Shown here: piece after piece, positions 17,671 to 25,054 of the stretch
Layout: each line of letters starts with the position of its first letter
Position numbering within the stretch: the stretch's first letter is position 1
Assembly (NCBI GenBank): GCA_021734065.1
Contig: JAIPJQ010000010.1
Location: 1-36,480 of the forward strand
Source: Fidelibacterota bacterium
GTDB lineage: Bacteria; Fidelibacterota; UBA8477
Reading direction: 5' to 3'
DNA length: 36,480 nucleotides
Position numbers and translations under genes: made by a program
Notes under the pieces: model-generated
The model's database searches: none
Told to the model about the DNA's origin: nothing
The model's input: the letters and a program-made list of their open reading frames with translations, nothing else

Positions 17671-18093
17671 ATGGCTGTGAAAATTCAGCAAGTGGGAAAT
17701 GCTGCCACATTCCTGGCAAAGGGTGATTCGGGACACTGGGTTGTCATGGATGGCCCGGAGCAGGTAGGTGGTTCCAATGCCGGATCACGTCCCATGGAGA
17801 TGGTGCTGTTCGCGTTGGGTGGCTGTACCGCCATGGATGTGACATCGATTTTAAATAAAATGAAAGTTCCGGTTGAGGACATTCAGATTGAAATCGAGTC
17901 GGAACGGGCCAAAGAGCATCCAAAAATCTATACCCGGATTGACATGACATTTCATTTTTACGGACCCGATCTGCCGTTGAAAAAATTGGAGCGGGCGGTT
18001 CATTTGTCTGAAAGCACCTACTGCTCCGTGACGGCTATGCTCTCTAAAACTACCGATATCACGGTACACATCGAGAACCATAACACGGCATAG
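17671..18093 (+). CDS. OsmC-family thiol peroxidase-like protein
   Basis: 140 residues. The two redox cysteines are Cys52 in FALGGCTAMDV and Cys118 in STYCSVTAML. The opening carries GGSNAGSRPMEMVL, typical of the YhfA/OsmC branch. OsmC proteins reduce organic hydroperoxides or handle persulfides with a Cys pair in the cytoplasm. It lies 29 bases after DUF1858 and four before the rhodanese gene. Confidence 0.9.
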   Translation: MAVKIQQVGNAATFLAKGDSGHWVVMDGPEQVGGSNAGSRPMEMVLFALGGCTAMDVTSILNKMKVPVEDIQIEIESERAKEHPKIYTRIDMTFHFYGPDLPLKKLERAVHLSESTYCSVTAMLSKTTDITVHIENHNTA

Positions 18094-18097
18094 AGCT

Positions 18098-18520
18098 ATG
18101 CGTAAGTCAATCATAATCGCAACTATCGTTCTGTTTGGAGCCGCTCTGGTGGTGCTGGGACTGGTGCAGTCGGACGCGTCACCCAAGTTCCCCAATATTT
18201 CTGCGGCTGAACTCAGCGAGAAAATTGGCATGAATGCCGATATTGTCCTGTTGGATGTGCGGACGAAATCGGAGTGGGATGGTCCGCTGGGACATTTGGA
18301 TGGCGCAAAGCTGATTCCTCTACAGGAATTTGGGAATCGATATAATGAATTAGATTCAGTGCAGCATAAAGAGATCATCGTCTATTGTCGTAGCGGGAAT
18401 CGTTCACAGGTGGCTACGGCATTGTTGCGGGAAAAGGGATTTAATGCCATTAACATGCTGGGCGGCATGCGCGCCTGGAAACAGCTGGAAAAACCCCAAA
18501 CATCAGAGGTGGAAAAGTGA
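18098..18520 (+). CDS. Membrane-anchored rhodanese-like sulfurtransferase
   Basis: 140 residues. The N-terminal helix SIIIATIVLFGAALVVLGLV (4-23) is a signal anchor, so the catalytic domain is outside the cytoplasm. Rhodanese domain 34-135: DIVLLDVRTKSEWDGPLGHLDGAKLIP, active-site loop YCRSGNRS with Cys97, and GFNAINMLGGMRAWK. It transfers sulfane sulfur. The stop overlaps the next gene (GTGA). Confidence 0.92.
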   Translation: MRKSIIIATIVLFGAALVVLGLVQSDASPKFPNISAAELSEKIGMNADIVLLDVRTKSEWDGPLGHLDGAKLIPLQEFGNRYNELDSVQHKEIIVYCRSGNRSQVATALLREKGFNAINMLGGMRAWKQLEKPQTSEVEK

Positions 18521-18723
18521 AAACCTGGATGAAATTAGCCCTTGGAATTGGTCTGGGGGCAGGGGTCGGATTTGCCTACTACTTTTTCATAGGCTGCAAA
18601 AGCGGTACCTGCGCCATTACCTCCAGCCCGGTGATTTCCACACTTTATGGTGCTGTGGTGGGATTGTTGTTTGCCTGGCCGGGGAAAAAGCGCGAAAACA
18701 AAAACGCTGAATCCACCGGTTAA
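18517..18723 (+). CDS. DUF6132-type small membrane protein
   Basis: 68 residues. GTG 18517 overlaps the rhodanese stop by four bases, with GAGGTGG upstream. Two helices (about 5-26 and 38-55) flank IGCKSGTCAITSSP, the Cys-x4-Cys loop typical of this family, which is usually found with thiol and sulfur proteins. Probably an inner-membrane partner of the rhodanese. Function not known. Confidence 0.8.
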   Translation: MKTWMKLALGIGLGAGVGFAYYFFIGCKSGTCAITSSPVISTLYGAVVGLLFAWPGKKRENKNAESTG

Positions 18724-18829
18724 ATTCATACCATTCCATGAAGATTTCATCACTCTCCGGAATACCTTTCAAATCCGGGGTGCTTATTTATAGTTTTCAC
18801 ACGCAACTTTTGCCACTGGAGTGAATGGT

Positions 18830-18997
18830 ATGATCGATATTTTCATTTTTATAGCAGCCGTTTTCCTGTGGTTTGTCGTCACAGGATGGATATTACCACG
18901 CTTCAATATCACCGCCCCCACCTGAGGAGCCGGGATGTATTCTCCGGTGGAGAATGAGCGCCAGAACATGAAGAAGAGCGAAACCGACGAGGGATAA
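18830..18997 (+). CDS. Candidate selenocysteine micro-protein (in-frame TGA at 18923-18925)
   Basis: From ATG 18830 the frame codes 31 residues: a membrane helix (IFIFIAAVFLWFVVTGWI) then LPRFNITAPT, and TGA. Past the TGA the same frame continues GAGMYSPVENERQNMKKSETDEG to TAA 18995-18997. Read through as selenocysteine, it gives 55 residues with Sec32 just after the helix, in a place where a Cys would suit a membrane redox protein. A perfect hairpin with GGT loop lies 13 bases past the TGA. TGGAG at about 18817-18821 serves ATG 18830. The gene lies 106 bases after DUF6132 and six before the sorting-domain protein. Alternatively these are two tiny genes: the second could start at ATG 18935, with GAGGAG at 18924-18929. 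Selenocysteine is an inference from hairpin and context. Confidence 0.5.
18939..18955 (+). promoter_or_regulatory. Candidate bacterial SECIS hairpin after TGA
   Basis: ATTCTCC (18939-18945), loop GGT (18946-18948), GGAGAAT (18949-18955): a perfect 7-bp stem, extendable by one T-G wobble pair. The loop G lies 21 bases past the TGA (20 bases between). Bacterial SECIS elements are hairpins at about this distance with a small apical loop that has G near its start and are bound by SelB. A competing small stem GGAG (18926-18929)/CTCC (18942-18945) also exists. Confidence 0.5.
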
Positions 18998-19003
18998 AAC
19001 GCC

Positions 19004-19714
19004 ATGTCTACCCTGAAAAGAATGACCTTGTTTTTTCTGCTGATTGTGGCTGGAATGGGACAATCCAGGTTTTCTTTTATACATCAGGATACAAGTGTCA
19101 CCGGGCTTCATGAGTACTACCAGTACGAGGCTTGGATATACAATACATCCACCGATACGCTGCAATTAACCACCAACCGTCTCTACCGCACCACACCACC
19201 TGCTGAGTGGAGCGCCAGTATGTGTATCGAGATTGTCTGTTTGCCTCCTTTTATTGATGTTTATGATTTTAGTCTTTCTCCCGGAGATTCAGCTTGGTTT
19301 GCTCTGGACATTTATCCGTTTGAAGTAGAAGGTACGGGAGAATGGTCTATCGAGGTGATTGATTCCACCACCATGGAAGCAGATACGGCGGATATTGCTT
19401 ACACTTTTGGAGCGATTGGTGTTGTGGACGAGCCGGAAGCACCGGCACCGCGCGAATTTGGCGTGGTACAGGTATTCCCGAATCCCACGAATGCTGCGTT
19501 TAACACGATTTTACACAAAATGACTCCGGGCAGATATGAATTAACCCTGTTTGATTTAAATGGGCGTACCTTAGAAACCCGATGGTTGGAGATGAAGACG
19601 AGCGGACGGCATCTGTTGTCCTGGAATGTTGACCGGTACACGTCGGGCAGTTATGTATTGCGTATTGAAGGTGGGGGCTCTGTATGGGTGAAACGCGTCA
19701 CCATAATCAAATAA
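19004..19714 (+). CDS. Exported protein with T9SS-type C-terminal sorting domain
   Basis: 236 residues. Signal peptide RMTLFFLLIVAGMGQS; a beta-sandwich-like central part with CIEIVCLPPF (a Cys pair) and TSTDTLQLTTNRLYR; and a C-terminal sorting domain from about residue 155: VFPNPTNAAFNT, YELTLFDLNGRTL, SGSYVLRIEGGG, VKRVTIIK. The tail is read by type IX secretion or serves as a FlgD-like beta domain. The N-terminal domain is not recognised. The thioredoxin-like gene overlaps it by 31 bases. Confidence 0.75.
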   Translation: MSTLKRMTLFFLLIVAGMGQSRFSFIHQDTSVTGLHEYYQYEAWIYNTSTDTLQLTTNRLYRTTPPAEWSASMCIEIVCLPPFIDVYDFSLSPGDSAWFALDIYPFEVEGTGEWSIEVIDSTTMEADTADIAYTFGAIGVVDEPEAPAPREFGVVQVFPNPTNAAFNTILHKMTPGRYELTLFDLNGRTLETRWLEMKTSGRHLLSWNVDRYTSGSYVLRIEGGGSVWVKRVTIIK

Positions 19715-20220
19715 TTCCACGAATAGTTGGTTTTCTGCTCATGCTGACGGTGGCCTGGGCTGCTGATCAGAAGTTTCCGCAGGCGGATCTAAAAGACCTG
19801 ACCGGCGGTCGTATTGACATGCAATCGGTGATGGACGGGAAGCTGACCCTGGTGAATTTCTGGGCCACATACTGCGTTCCCTGCCGTAAGGAGATGAAGA
19901 TCCTGGACAAGCTGAACACCAAATATGCTGACCGGGGATTTCAGGTGATTGGCGTGGCCATTGACAATCCAAAAACAGCCGGTCGGGTGCGCGGTCTGGT
20001 CCGCTCTCAGAAACTCAACTATACCATTCTTCTGGACACAGACCAGGGTTTATACCGCACATTCAATACGAATGCCATGCCTTATTCCGTACTGGTGGAC
20101 ACTCAGGGCAAAATTGTGTGGCAACATACCGGTTATGTCCCGGGTGACGAAATTGAGCTGGAAAAAGTAATTGTCTCGCAATTCGCCTCAGAGGATAACC
20201 CACCAAGCTCTGTTAAGTGA
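19684..20220 (+). CDS. TlpA-family periplasmic thiol-disulfide reductase
   Basis: 178 residues. ATG 19684 has GGTGGGGG just before it and overlaps the previous gene by 31 bases; ATG 19741 is a shorter alternative. Signal-like helix (IVGFLLMLTVAWA), then a thioredoxin fold with active site Cys64-Val-Pro-Cys67 in FWATYCVPCRKEM, and cis-proline near AMPYSVLVD. It reduces disulfides outside the cytoplasm, for example on a partner of the envelope. The stop overlaps the following barrel gene by GTGA. Confidence 0.92.
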   Translation: MGETRHHNQIIPRIVGFLLMLTVAWAADQKFPQADLKDLTGGRIDMQSVMDGKLTLVNFWATYCVPCRKEMKILDKLNTKYADRGFQVIGVAIDNPKTAGRVRGLVRSQKLNYTILLDTDQGLYRTFNTNAMPYSVLVDTQGKIVWQHTGYVPGDEIELEKVIVSQFASEDNPPSSVK

Positions 20221-21950
20221 GGTTGATCCTGCGATCCTTCCTTCAAACAATTTCCGTTAGCTTGCTACTTGCCCTGCCTTTGTTGGCATTTAACGGGAAT
20301 GCCTCACTCTATTCCCGCTGGGGAAACGGTGAGCAGTTAGGCGTGAAATACCATTATCTGGAAAATTATCTGGGATTTTCTGCCGACTGGGGGCAATGGC
20401 AACTGCAAACAGAGCTGGCGTACAACCAGCCACCTGAGTATGGATACAGCCTGACCGGATTGCGACAGGGATTGATTTCGTACCGGAATGGAAGTCTTCT
20501 GCTGGAAGCAGGAACTTTGACTCAGGTTTTTGGCAGTGGAATGAGTTTGAATCTGTTTGAGCAATTGGAAATCGACTTCAATAATTTGCCGGTGGGCGTG
20601 AAAGCCGACTGGCATCAGTCCTCCCGTACCTGGTGGACATTTTTGGCAGGTCAAAAAACACCTTTTCGTTTTTATTCACCCAATTCCAACAACCGTGTAC
20701 CGGATGGTGAAGCCGACTACTGGCTGGCGGGAGTACAGGCTTCCTTTTCAAACGACAATGGGAATCGAACCGTTGCACCTTATCTCATAGCGACCCGTCT
20801 TCATTCGCCGATTCAGGCGTTTGCTATTGAAACAGCCACGAACCAGATTGTACTGGACACACTGGAGCAGCAAATGGCTGCCACCACAGCGGGGGTGATG
20901 GTGGCCATGTATTATGATAACTGGGATATTCTGGTGGAAGGAGCCTGGACGGAGAAAGTTTTTGATGAGCCCCTGCGGAGTCAGCAGGTCATCATCACGG
21001 ACTATTCCCAGGGAATTGTTACCGATGCCACGCTCTCCCGGAGTTCCGGGTATGGTTTGTATGGACAAGCCAATTTCTATTTTAATGCTCTGGCGGTGTT
21101 ATTGGAATACAAACATTATCAAATGGGAGTGGAGTCACCGGTTGAGAAAACCAATCCGTTCCAAATGGCGACCAAGCCGTTACCGTTTCAGGTCGGTCCC
21201 ACCGCATTACGCCAGCATGATGTGAGTTTACTCGCCAATGTCACCCACCCGGTGGATTATGGTGATGAGGTAGGGTTCAATTTTGAAGTACAGTCCCAGG
21301 TGGGGTCGGATTGGATTCTGCGTGGTCAGACAAGCATCCTGAGTGCGGGACATGCCAGCCGTGAACTTACCCGCTTTGGCCAGCCTGATCCCGGTCGTGT
21401 ATTACCTGCTTTTGACAAAGATTTTGCGCCGTTTCAGGAGTATCTGGTGGAATGGGATTTTGCCGGACGCAAACTGGATTATCGGGGAGCGCTGGCATTC
21501 ACGTCATCCACATTGAGTGGTCAAACCAACGAAACCAGCCATTATTTTACGATGGTTCCCGCCTACCTGTCCTACCGTGTGAATGATTCCTGGGTGTTAA
21601 GTAGTGTGTCTGAATTCCAAACCGCCACTGTGACAAGTTTTGATCAGCACGATAATGAACTGGGTGGATTTGATTTCGAATCGGCGCAGGGCATTTTTTC
21701 GGTGGACTGGCGGGCGAAGGTGAGTGTCTCAGCCATTTGGGATCATACCACGGATCCCACCCAAGTAGATGAAAATGGACAGCCCATTCAAGATTGGCTC
21801 AGTGGTGAAATATCTGTGCGTCCCACGCAGCGTTTCCAATTTCGCGCCTCCTACGGTTCGGAAAAAGGGGGCGTTCGCTGCACCGGCGGTGTTTGTCGTG
21901 TGATTAATCCGTTTCAGGGTGCAAGAGTCACCTTGGAGGTTCGGCTATGA
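20217..21950 (+). CDS. DUF6029-like outer-membrane protein
   Basis: 577 residues. GTG 20217 overlaps the TlpA stop. Signal peptide (SFLQTISVSLLLALPLLA) then a long run of beta strands (GNASLYSRWGNGEQLGVKYHY; GTLTQVFGSGMSLNLFEQLEID). It resembles the DUF6029 family of Bacteroidetes-type outer-membrane proteins. The protein ends in VTLEVRL, not in the usual Phe. A Cys pair occurs near the end (VRCTGGVCRV). It is translationally coupled with TlpA and the next gene. Confidence 0.65.
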   Translation: MRLILRSFLQTISVSLLLALPLLAFNGNASLYSRWGNGEQLGVKYHYLENYLGFSADWGQWQLQTELAYNQPPEYGYSLTGLRQGLISYRNGSLLLEAGTLTQVFGSGMSLNLFEQLEIDFNNLPVGVKADWHQSSRTWWTFLAGQKTPFRFYSPNSNNRVPDGEADYWLAGVQASFSNDNGNRTVAPYLIATRLHSPIQAFAIETATNQIVLDTLEQQMAATTAGVMVAMYYDNWDILVEGAWTEKVFDEPLRSQQVIITDYSQGIVTDATLSRSSGYGLYGQANFYFNALAVLLEYKHYQMGVESPVEKTNPFQMATKPLPFQVGPTALRQHDVSLLANVTHPVDYGDEVGFNFEVQSQVGSDWILRGQTSILSAGHASRELTRFGQPDPGRVLPAFDKDFAPFQEYLVEWDFAGRKLDYRGALAFTSSTLSGQTNETSHYFTMVPAYLSYRVNDSWVLSSVSEFQTATVTSFDQHDNELGGFDFESAQGIFSVDWRAKVSVSAIWDHTTDPTQVDENGQPIQDWLSGEISVRPTQRFQFRASYGSEKGGVRCTGGVCRVINPFQGARVTLEVRL

Positions 21951-23218
21951 TGCGACGGAGACTGGCAGTGGTTGGATTCATCACAATCCTGATTGGGATG
22001 TTCTGGACGTGTGACTTTGGTGTTGAGCCTGCACTCAAACCCGATTTTGTCGGCGTGGTGAAATTGGCGCCCGGGGATACGGTTCTTCTCACACTCTCTT
22101 CTGTAATCTTGCCTGCGGATACAATTTATAGTTACCAGATTACTTCCGAAGGTGACACAACTGTAGCACAATTCATCCCATTGGCGGGCGATTCACTTCA
22201 AATTGTTGCCCGCGATTCAGGTGTCAGTCAAGCTGATTTGTTGGTTTTCAGTAGTGGTGAGCGGCTTACGGCAGAACTTGAATTGCGCGTTTCTCCTCAA
22301 AATCAAAGTGGTTGGCTGAATCGTATTAATTTGGGGGATACACTTTCTATTCGACTTGCTGACTACGGTATCCCGGGATCAGAAATCATTGACTCCATTT
22401 CAGTAGGATTTTCTACGGATAGCATCTGCACTTATGCGGGATTGGAAACCGGGAATGTCCGTGTGGTGGGGATGGTGCCCGGCTCCACGCAGATGAGTAT
22501 GGTGGTTTGGCAGGCGGGGATTGCCACCACATTGGAACTGCTACTGCAGACATTCATCCGGCGCACAACACTGGTGGAATTATTTACCAACGCCGGCTGT
22601 GTGCCTTGTGCCCCGGCCAATCAATTGCTGGATGAAATACGGGAAAACGACACAACCGACGCAATAAGTATGATCCGGTATCATGTGTGGTGGCCCATCC
22701 CAAACGACCCGATGTATGATTACAATCGGACTGAAAACGTGAATCGTGTCATGTATTACGGCGTTACCCAGGCCCCCACACTGGTGGTTGATGGCCAAAT
22801 GGCGACGCAGACCCAGTCGCTCTGGCCGGGTCAGATCCGTCAGGCCGGCAGTGTGGATAGTGAAATTACCGTCACGATTGAATCCGTTTCGCAGGCAGGC
22901 AGTGATTCCGTAGATATAGCCTATCGTCTCCGCTCGTATGCATTGAATGATCTTACAGACCTGCGAATTATGAGTGTTGTAACCGAGGACAGTGTGGAAT
23001 TTGCAGGGGAAAACGGCGAGGATATCCACATGCAGGTCATGCGGGATTATGAAGTCACGACTTCCATTGATCTGGCTGCAGATGGTGAAATCACCGGTGT
23101 GGACCGGTTAAAATGGCATGCCGGGCGTGATGATATTGATCGTTATCTGGTAACGGTTTTCGTTCAAACCGATGCGGATAAAAAGATTCTGCAGGCAGCA
23201 CAAAAATCCTTATACTGA
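21947..23218 (+). CDS. Omp28-like outer-membrane lipoprotein-type protein with thioredoxin motif
   Basis: 423 residues. The stop of the barrel gene overlaps this start (ATGA). N-terminal helix VVGFITILIGMFWTC with a cysteine after Thr, a non-standard lipobox. The second half carries TTLVELFTNAGCVPCAPANQ (Cys218 and Cys221), a thioredoxin-like CxxC as in Omp28-related proteins, followed by APTLVVDG with a cis-Pro. The N-terminal half is beta-rich and not recognised. Probably a disulfide-active outer-surface protein working with TlpA. Confidence 0.75.
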   Translation: MMRRRLAVVGFITILIGMFWTCDFGVEPALKPDFVGVVKLAPGDTVLLTLSSVILPADTIYSYQITSEGDTTVAQFIPLAGDSLQIVARDSGVSQADLLVFSSGERLTAELELRVSPQNQSGWLNRINLGDTLSIRLADYGIPGSEIIDSISVGFSTDSICTYAGLETGNVRVVGMVPGSTQMSMVVWQAGIATTLELLLQTFIRRTTLVELFTNAGCVPCAPANQLLDEIRENDTTDAISMIRYHVWWPIPNDPMYDYNRTENVNRVMYYGVTQAPTLVVDGQMATQTQSLWPGQIRQAGSVDSEITVTIESVSQAGSDSVDIAYRLRSYALNDLTDLRIMSVVTEDSVEFAGENGEDIHMQVMRDYEVTTSIDLAADGEITGVDRLKWHAGRDDIDRYLVTVFVQTDADKKILQAAQKSLY

Positions 23219-23237
23219 ATTCAGGAGATAGAGATAT

Positions 23238-23690
23238 ATGACGTTCGGCGAACTGCATCCCTTTTTTGTCCATTTCCCAATCGCGTTGATGACGGTGGCT
23301 GCGTTGTTTGATGTACTGGGACTTTTTATCAATAAAACCTTTTTCCCCAGAGTGGGATTTACGCTGTTACTGGTGACCACGGTCCTGGCAATTGTTGTGG
23401 GGCTCAGCGGGTATGCAGCGGAGGCGGATCTTGAGGAAAATATCCAGATATTGGCCGCGGTGGCGGACAACTTAACTCAGCATGCCACAGCAGGGAATTT
23501 AGCGGTTTGGTTGATTGTGGCTTTGGGATTGTTCCGGTTGTGGTCTGTGCTGGAGCGGAAAGTATGGGCATTTCAGGGTTGGATTTTTCCGGTATTGTCC
23601 CTGTTACTGGCATTGTGGGTGATTTATACCGGATTCATGGGTGGACAACTTGTACGGGCAGTAGTGGCTGCGTATCAGGCAATGATTTGA
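23238..23690 (+). CDS. DUF2231 membrane protein
   Basis: 150 residues with four membrane helices. HPFFVHFPIALMTVAALFDVLG is the family signature, with two His in the first helix, and QHATAGNLAVWLIVALGLFR carries a third His. Ends with a GFMGGQLV segment typical of the family. A heme- or copper-related role is suspected for the family but is not shown. GGAG lies before the start. Follows the Omp28-like gene by 19 bases. Confidence 0.85.
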   Translation: MTFGELHPFFVHFPIALMTVAALFDVLGLFINKTFFPRVGFTLLLVTTVLAIVVGLSGYAAEADLEENIQILAAVADNLTQHATAGNLAVWLIVALGLFRLWSVLERKVWAFQGWIFPVLSLLLALWVIYTGFMGGQLVRAVVAAYQAMI

Positions 23691-23724
23691 TGGCACAAAT
23701 TCGCATGGGGAATCAGGCAGAGTT

Positions 23725-24861
23725 ATGAATTTATTTTCTCGATATATGATGACAAGGAATGGGCTGAAATTTGGGCTGATGTTTTTAATGCCCTTCTTGC
23801 TGAATGGCTGGGGTTGGGGATCGCACCGCTACATCAATGAACATGCCCTTGATTATTTGCCACCGGAAATGTCCTTTTTTCAGACGCAGCGAAGTTTCAT
23901 TCGCGAACATGCCGTGGACCCGGATCAGAGTAATAATCGCCCCAATTACTGGCATTATATCGACATTGACTATTATCCGGAATTTTTTGAAGGGACGCTA
24001 CCCACAGCTTTTGAAGATGTGGTGGCCTTATATGATTACAACACGGTAATTGATCAGGGAACCGTTCCCTGGGCGATCATGATTGAGATGGACAGCATGT
24101 CAAACCTCATGGCTGCCGGTGAATGGGCGATGGCCTGGCAGGCGGTGGCAGATCTGGGGCACTATGTGGCGGATTCTCATCAACCCATGCATCTCACGCT
24201 CAATTATAACGGACAAATGACCGGCAATTACGGCATCCATTCCCGATACGAAACCACACTCATCAATCCTCATCTGGATGAACTCCCGTTACCAACCGGG
24301 TTGGGTAGTTATTGGGAAAGTCCGTTGGACTCAGTATTCGGATATATCGGGGAAGTTTATCCCTATGTGGATCTGGTGATCGATGCGGATGACGCTGCCG
24401 GCGCGGTCGATCCCAATTATAACAGTACCTACTATTCCATGATGTGGGATTCGCTGGAGATTGTCACAACCGATGCCATTCATCGCTCAATCCTGGACCT
24501 GGCCAGTATCTGGTACACGGCCTGGATCAACGCCGGCAGCCCCTATCCGCCGGGATTGGCAACGCAGGATGAAATCATTCCCATGGGTTTTTCATTGCGC
24601 CCAAATTATCCCAATCCCTTTAATCCGGTCACCACGATCAGTTATCACCTGCCTGAAACCGGCCGGGTACAGTTGACCATTACTGATGTAGTTGGTGATA
24701 CGGTCCGTCAGTATGATCTGGGTGAACAGGGGGTGGGTGACCACGCGGTTGAGTGGGATGGGCGGGACCATTCGGCGCAACCGGTGGCAACCGGAATTTA
24801 TTTTGCACGATTGGCCGTAAATGGCGCCTCCGGCGTCATTAAAATGACCTATTTAAAATAG
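23725..24861 (+). CDS. S1/P1-like zinc-dependent nuclease/phospholipase with C-terminal FlgD/T9SS-type domain
   Basis: 378 residues. Signal peptide to about residue 28, then mature-end-like WGWGSHRYINEHAL (Trp29/Trp31, His34), as in S1/P1 and phospholipase C proteins, where the N-terminal Trp and His residues bind zinc. DLGHYVADSHQPMHL (His146, Asp150, His152, His156) gives more ligands. From about residue 296 a FlgD-like beta domain runs: NYPNPFNPVTTISYHLP, YDLGEQGVGDHAVEWDGRD, ATGIYFARL and end KMTYLK, a secretion and anchoring tail. Exported hydrolase for nucleic acid or phospholipid; the substrate is unknown. ATG 23746 is an alternative start. Confidence 0.75.
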   Translation: MNLFSRYMMTRNGLKFGLMFLMPFLLNGWGWGSHRYINEHALDYLPPEMSFFQTQRSFIREHAVDPDQSNNRPNYWHYIDIDYYPEFFEGTLPTAFEDVVALYDYNTVIDQGTVPWAIMIEMDSMSNLMAAGEWAMAWQAVADLGHYVADSHQPMHLTLNYNGQMTGNYGIHSRYETTLINPHLDELPLPTGLGSYWESPLDSVFGYIGEVYPYVDLVIDADDAAGAVDPNYNSTYYSMMWDSLEIVTTDAIHRSILDLASIWYTAWINAGSPYPPGLATQDEIIPMGFSLRPNYPNPFNPVTTISYHLPETGRVQLTITDVVGDTVRQYDLGEQGVGDHAVEWDGRDHSAQPVATGIYFARLAVNGASGVIKMTYLK

Positions 24862-24934
24862 GCCAGGCCGCTCTTAGAACACACCGTTCTCGATTCATTC
24901 TTCGGGATTAATACTCACAATTTTTGGAGAAACC

Positions 24935-24962
24935 ATCCGTCATCCTGGCGGATCCATTTTTT
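24935..24962 (+). terminator. Intrinsic terminator after the envelope thiol operon
   Basis: ATCCGTC (24935-24941), loop ATCCT, GGCGGAT (24947-24953): 7 bp with one G-T wobble, then CCA and a run of six T. It closes the long run that starts at about 18830. The gap 24862-25054 also holds the TetR operator candidate. Confidence 0.7.
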
Positions 24963-25007
24963 CTTACTGATTTCTATTGCGTTTGCAAATAGCGTCTGTA
25001 AATTTAT

Positions 25008-25021
25008 ACCGACTGGTCGGT
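25008..25021. promoter_or_regulatory. TetR-family operator candidate ACCGAC-TG-GTCGGT
   Basis: Perfect 6-bp inverted arms (25008-25013, 25016-25021) around TG. It lies 33 bases before the regulator start and just after a weak promoter-like pair (TTGCGT 24977-24982, 16 bases, TAAATT 24999-25004). The place fits autoregulation by the TetR protein coded next. Confidence 0.6.
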
Positions 25022-25054
25022 CAGTATGGTGAAATTTCAGATCGGATTTATGCA

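Noticed and set aside
18935-18997. Separate 20-residue gene starting at ATG 18935
   Set aside because: It has a GAGGAG site, so it is not excluded, but the exact frame match with the preceding 31 codons and the hairpin just inside it make one read-through gene more attractive. Kept as the alternative.
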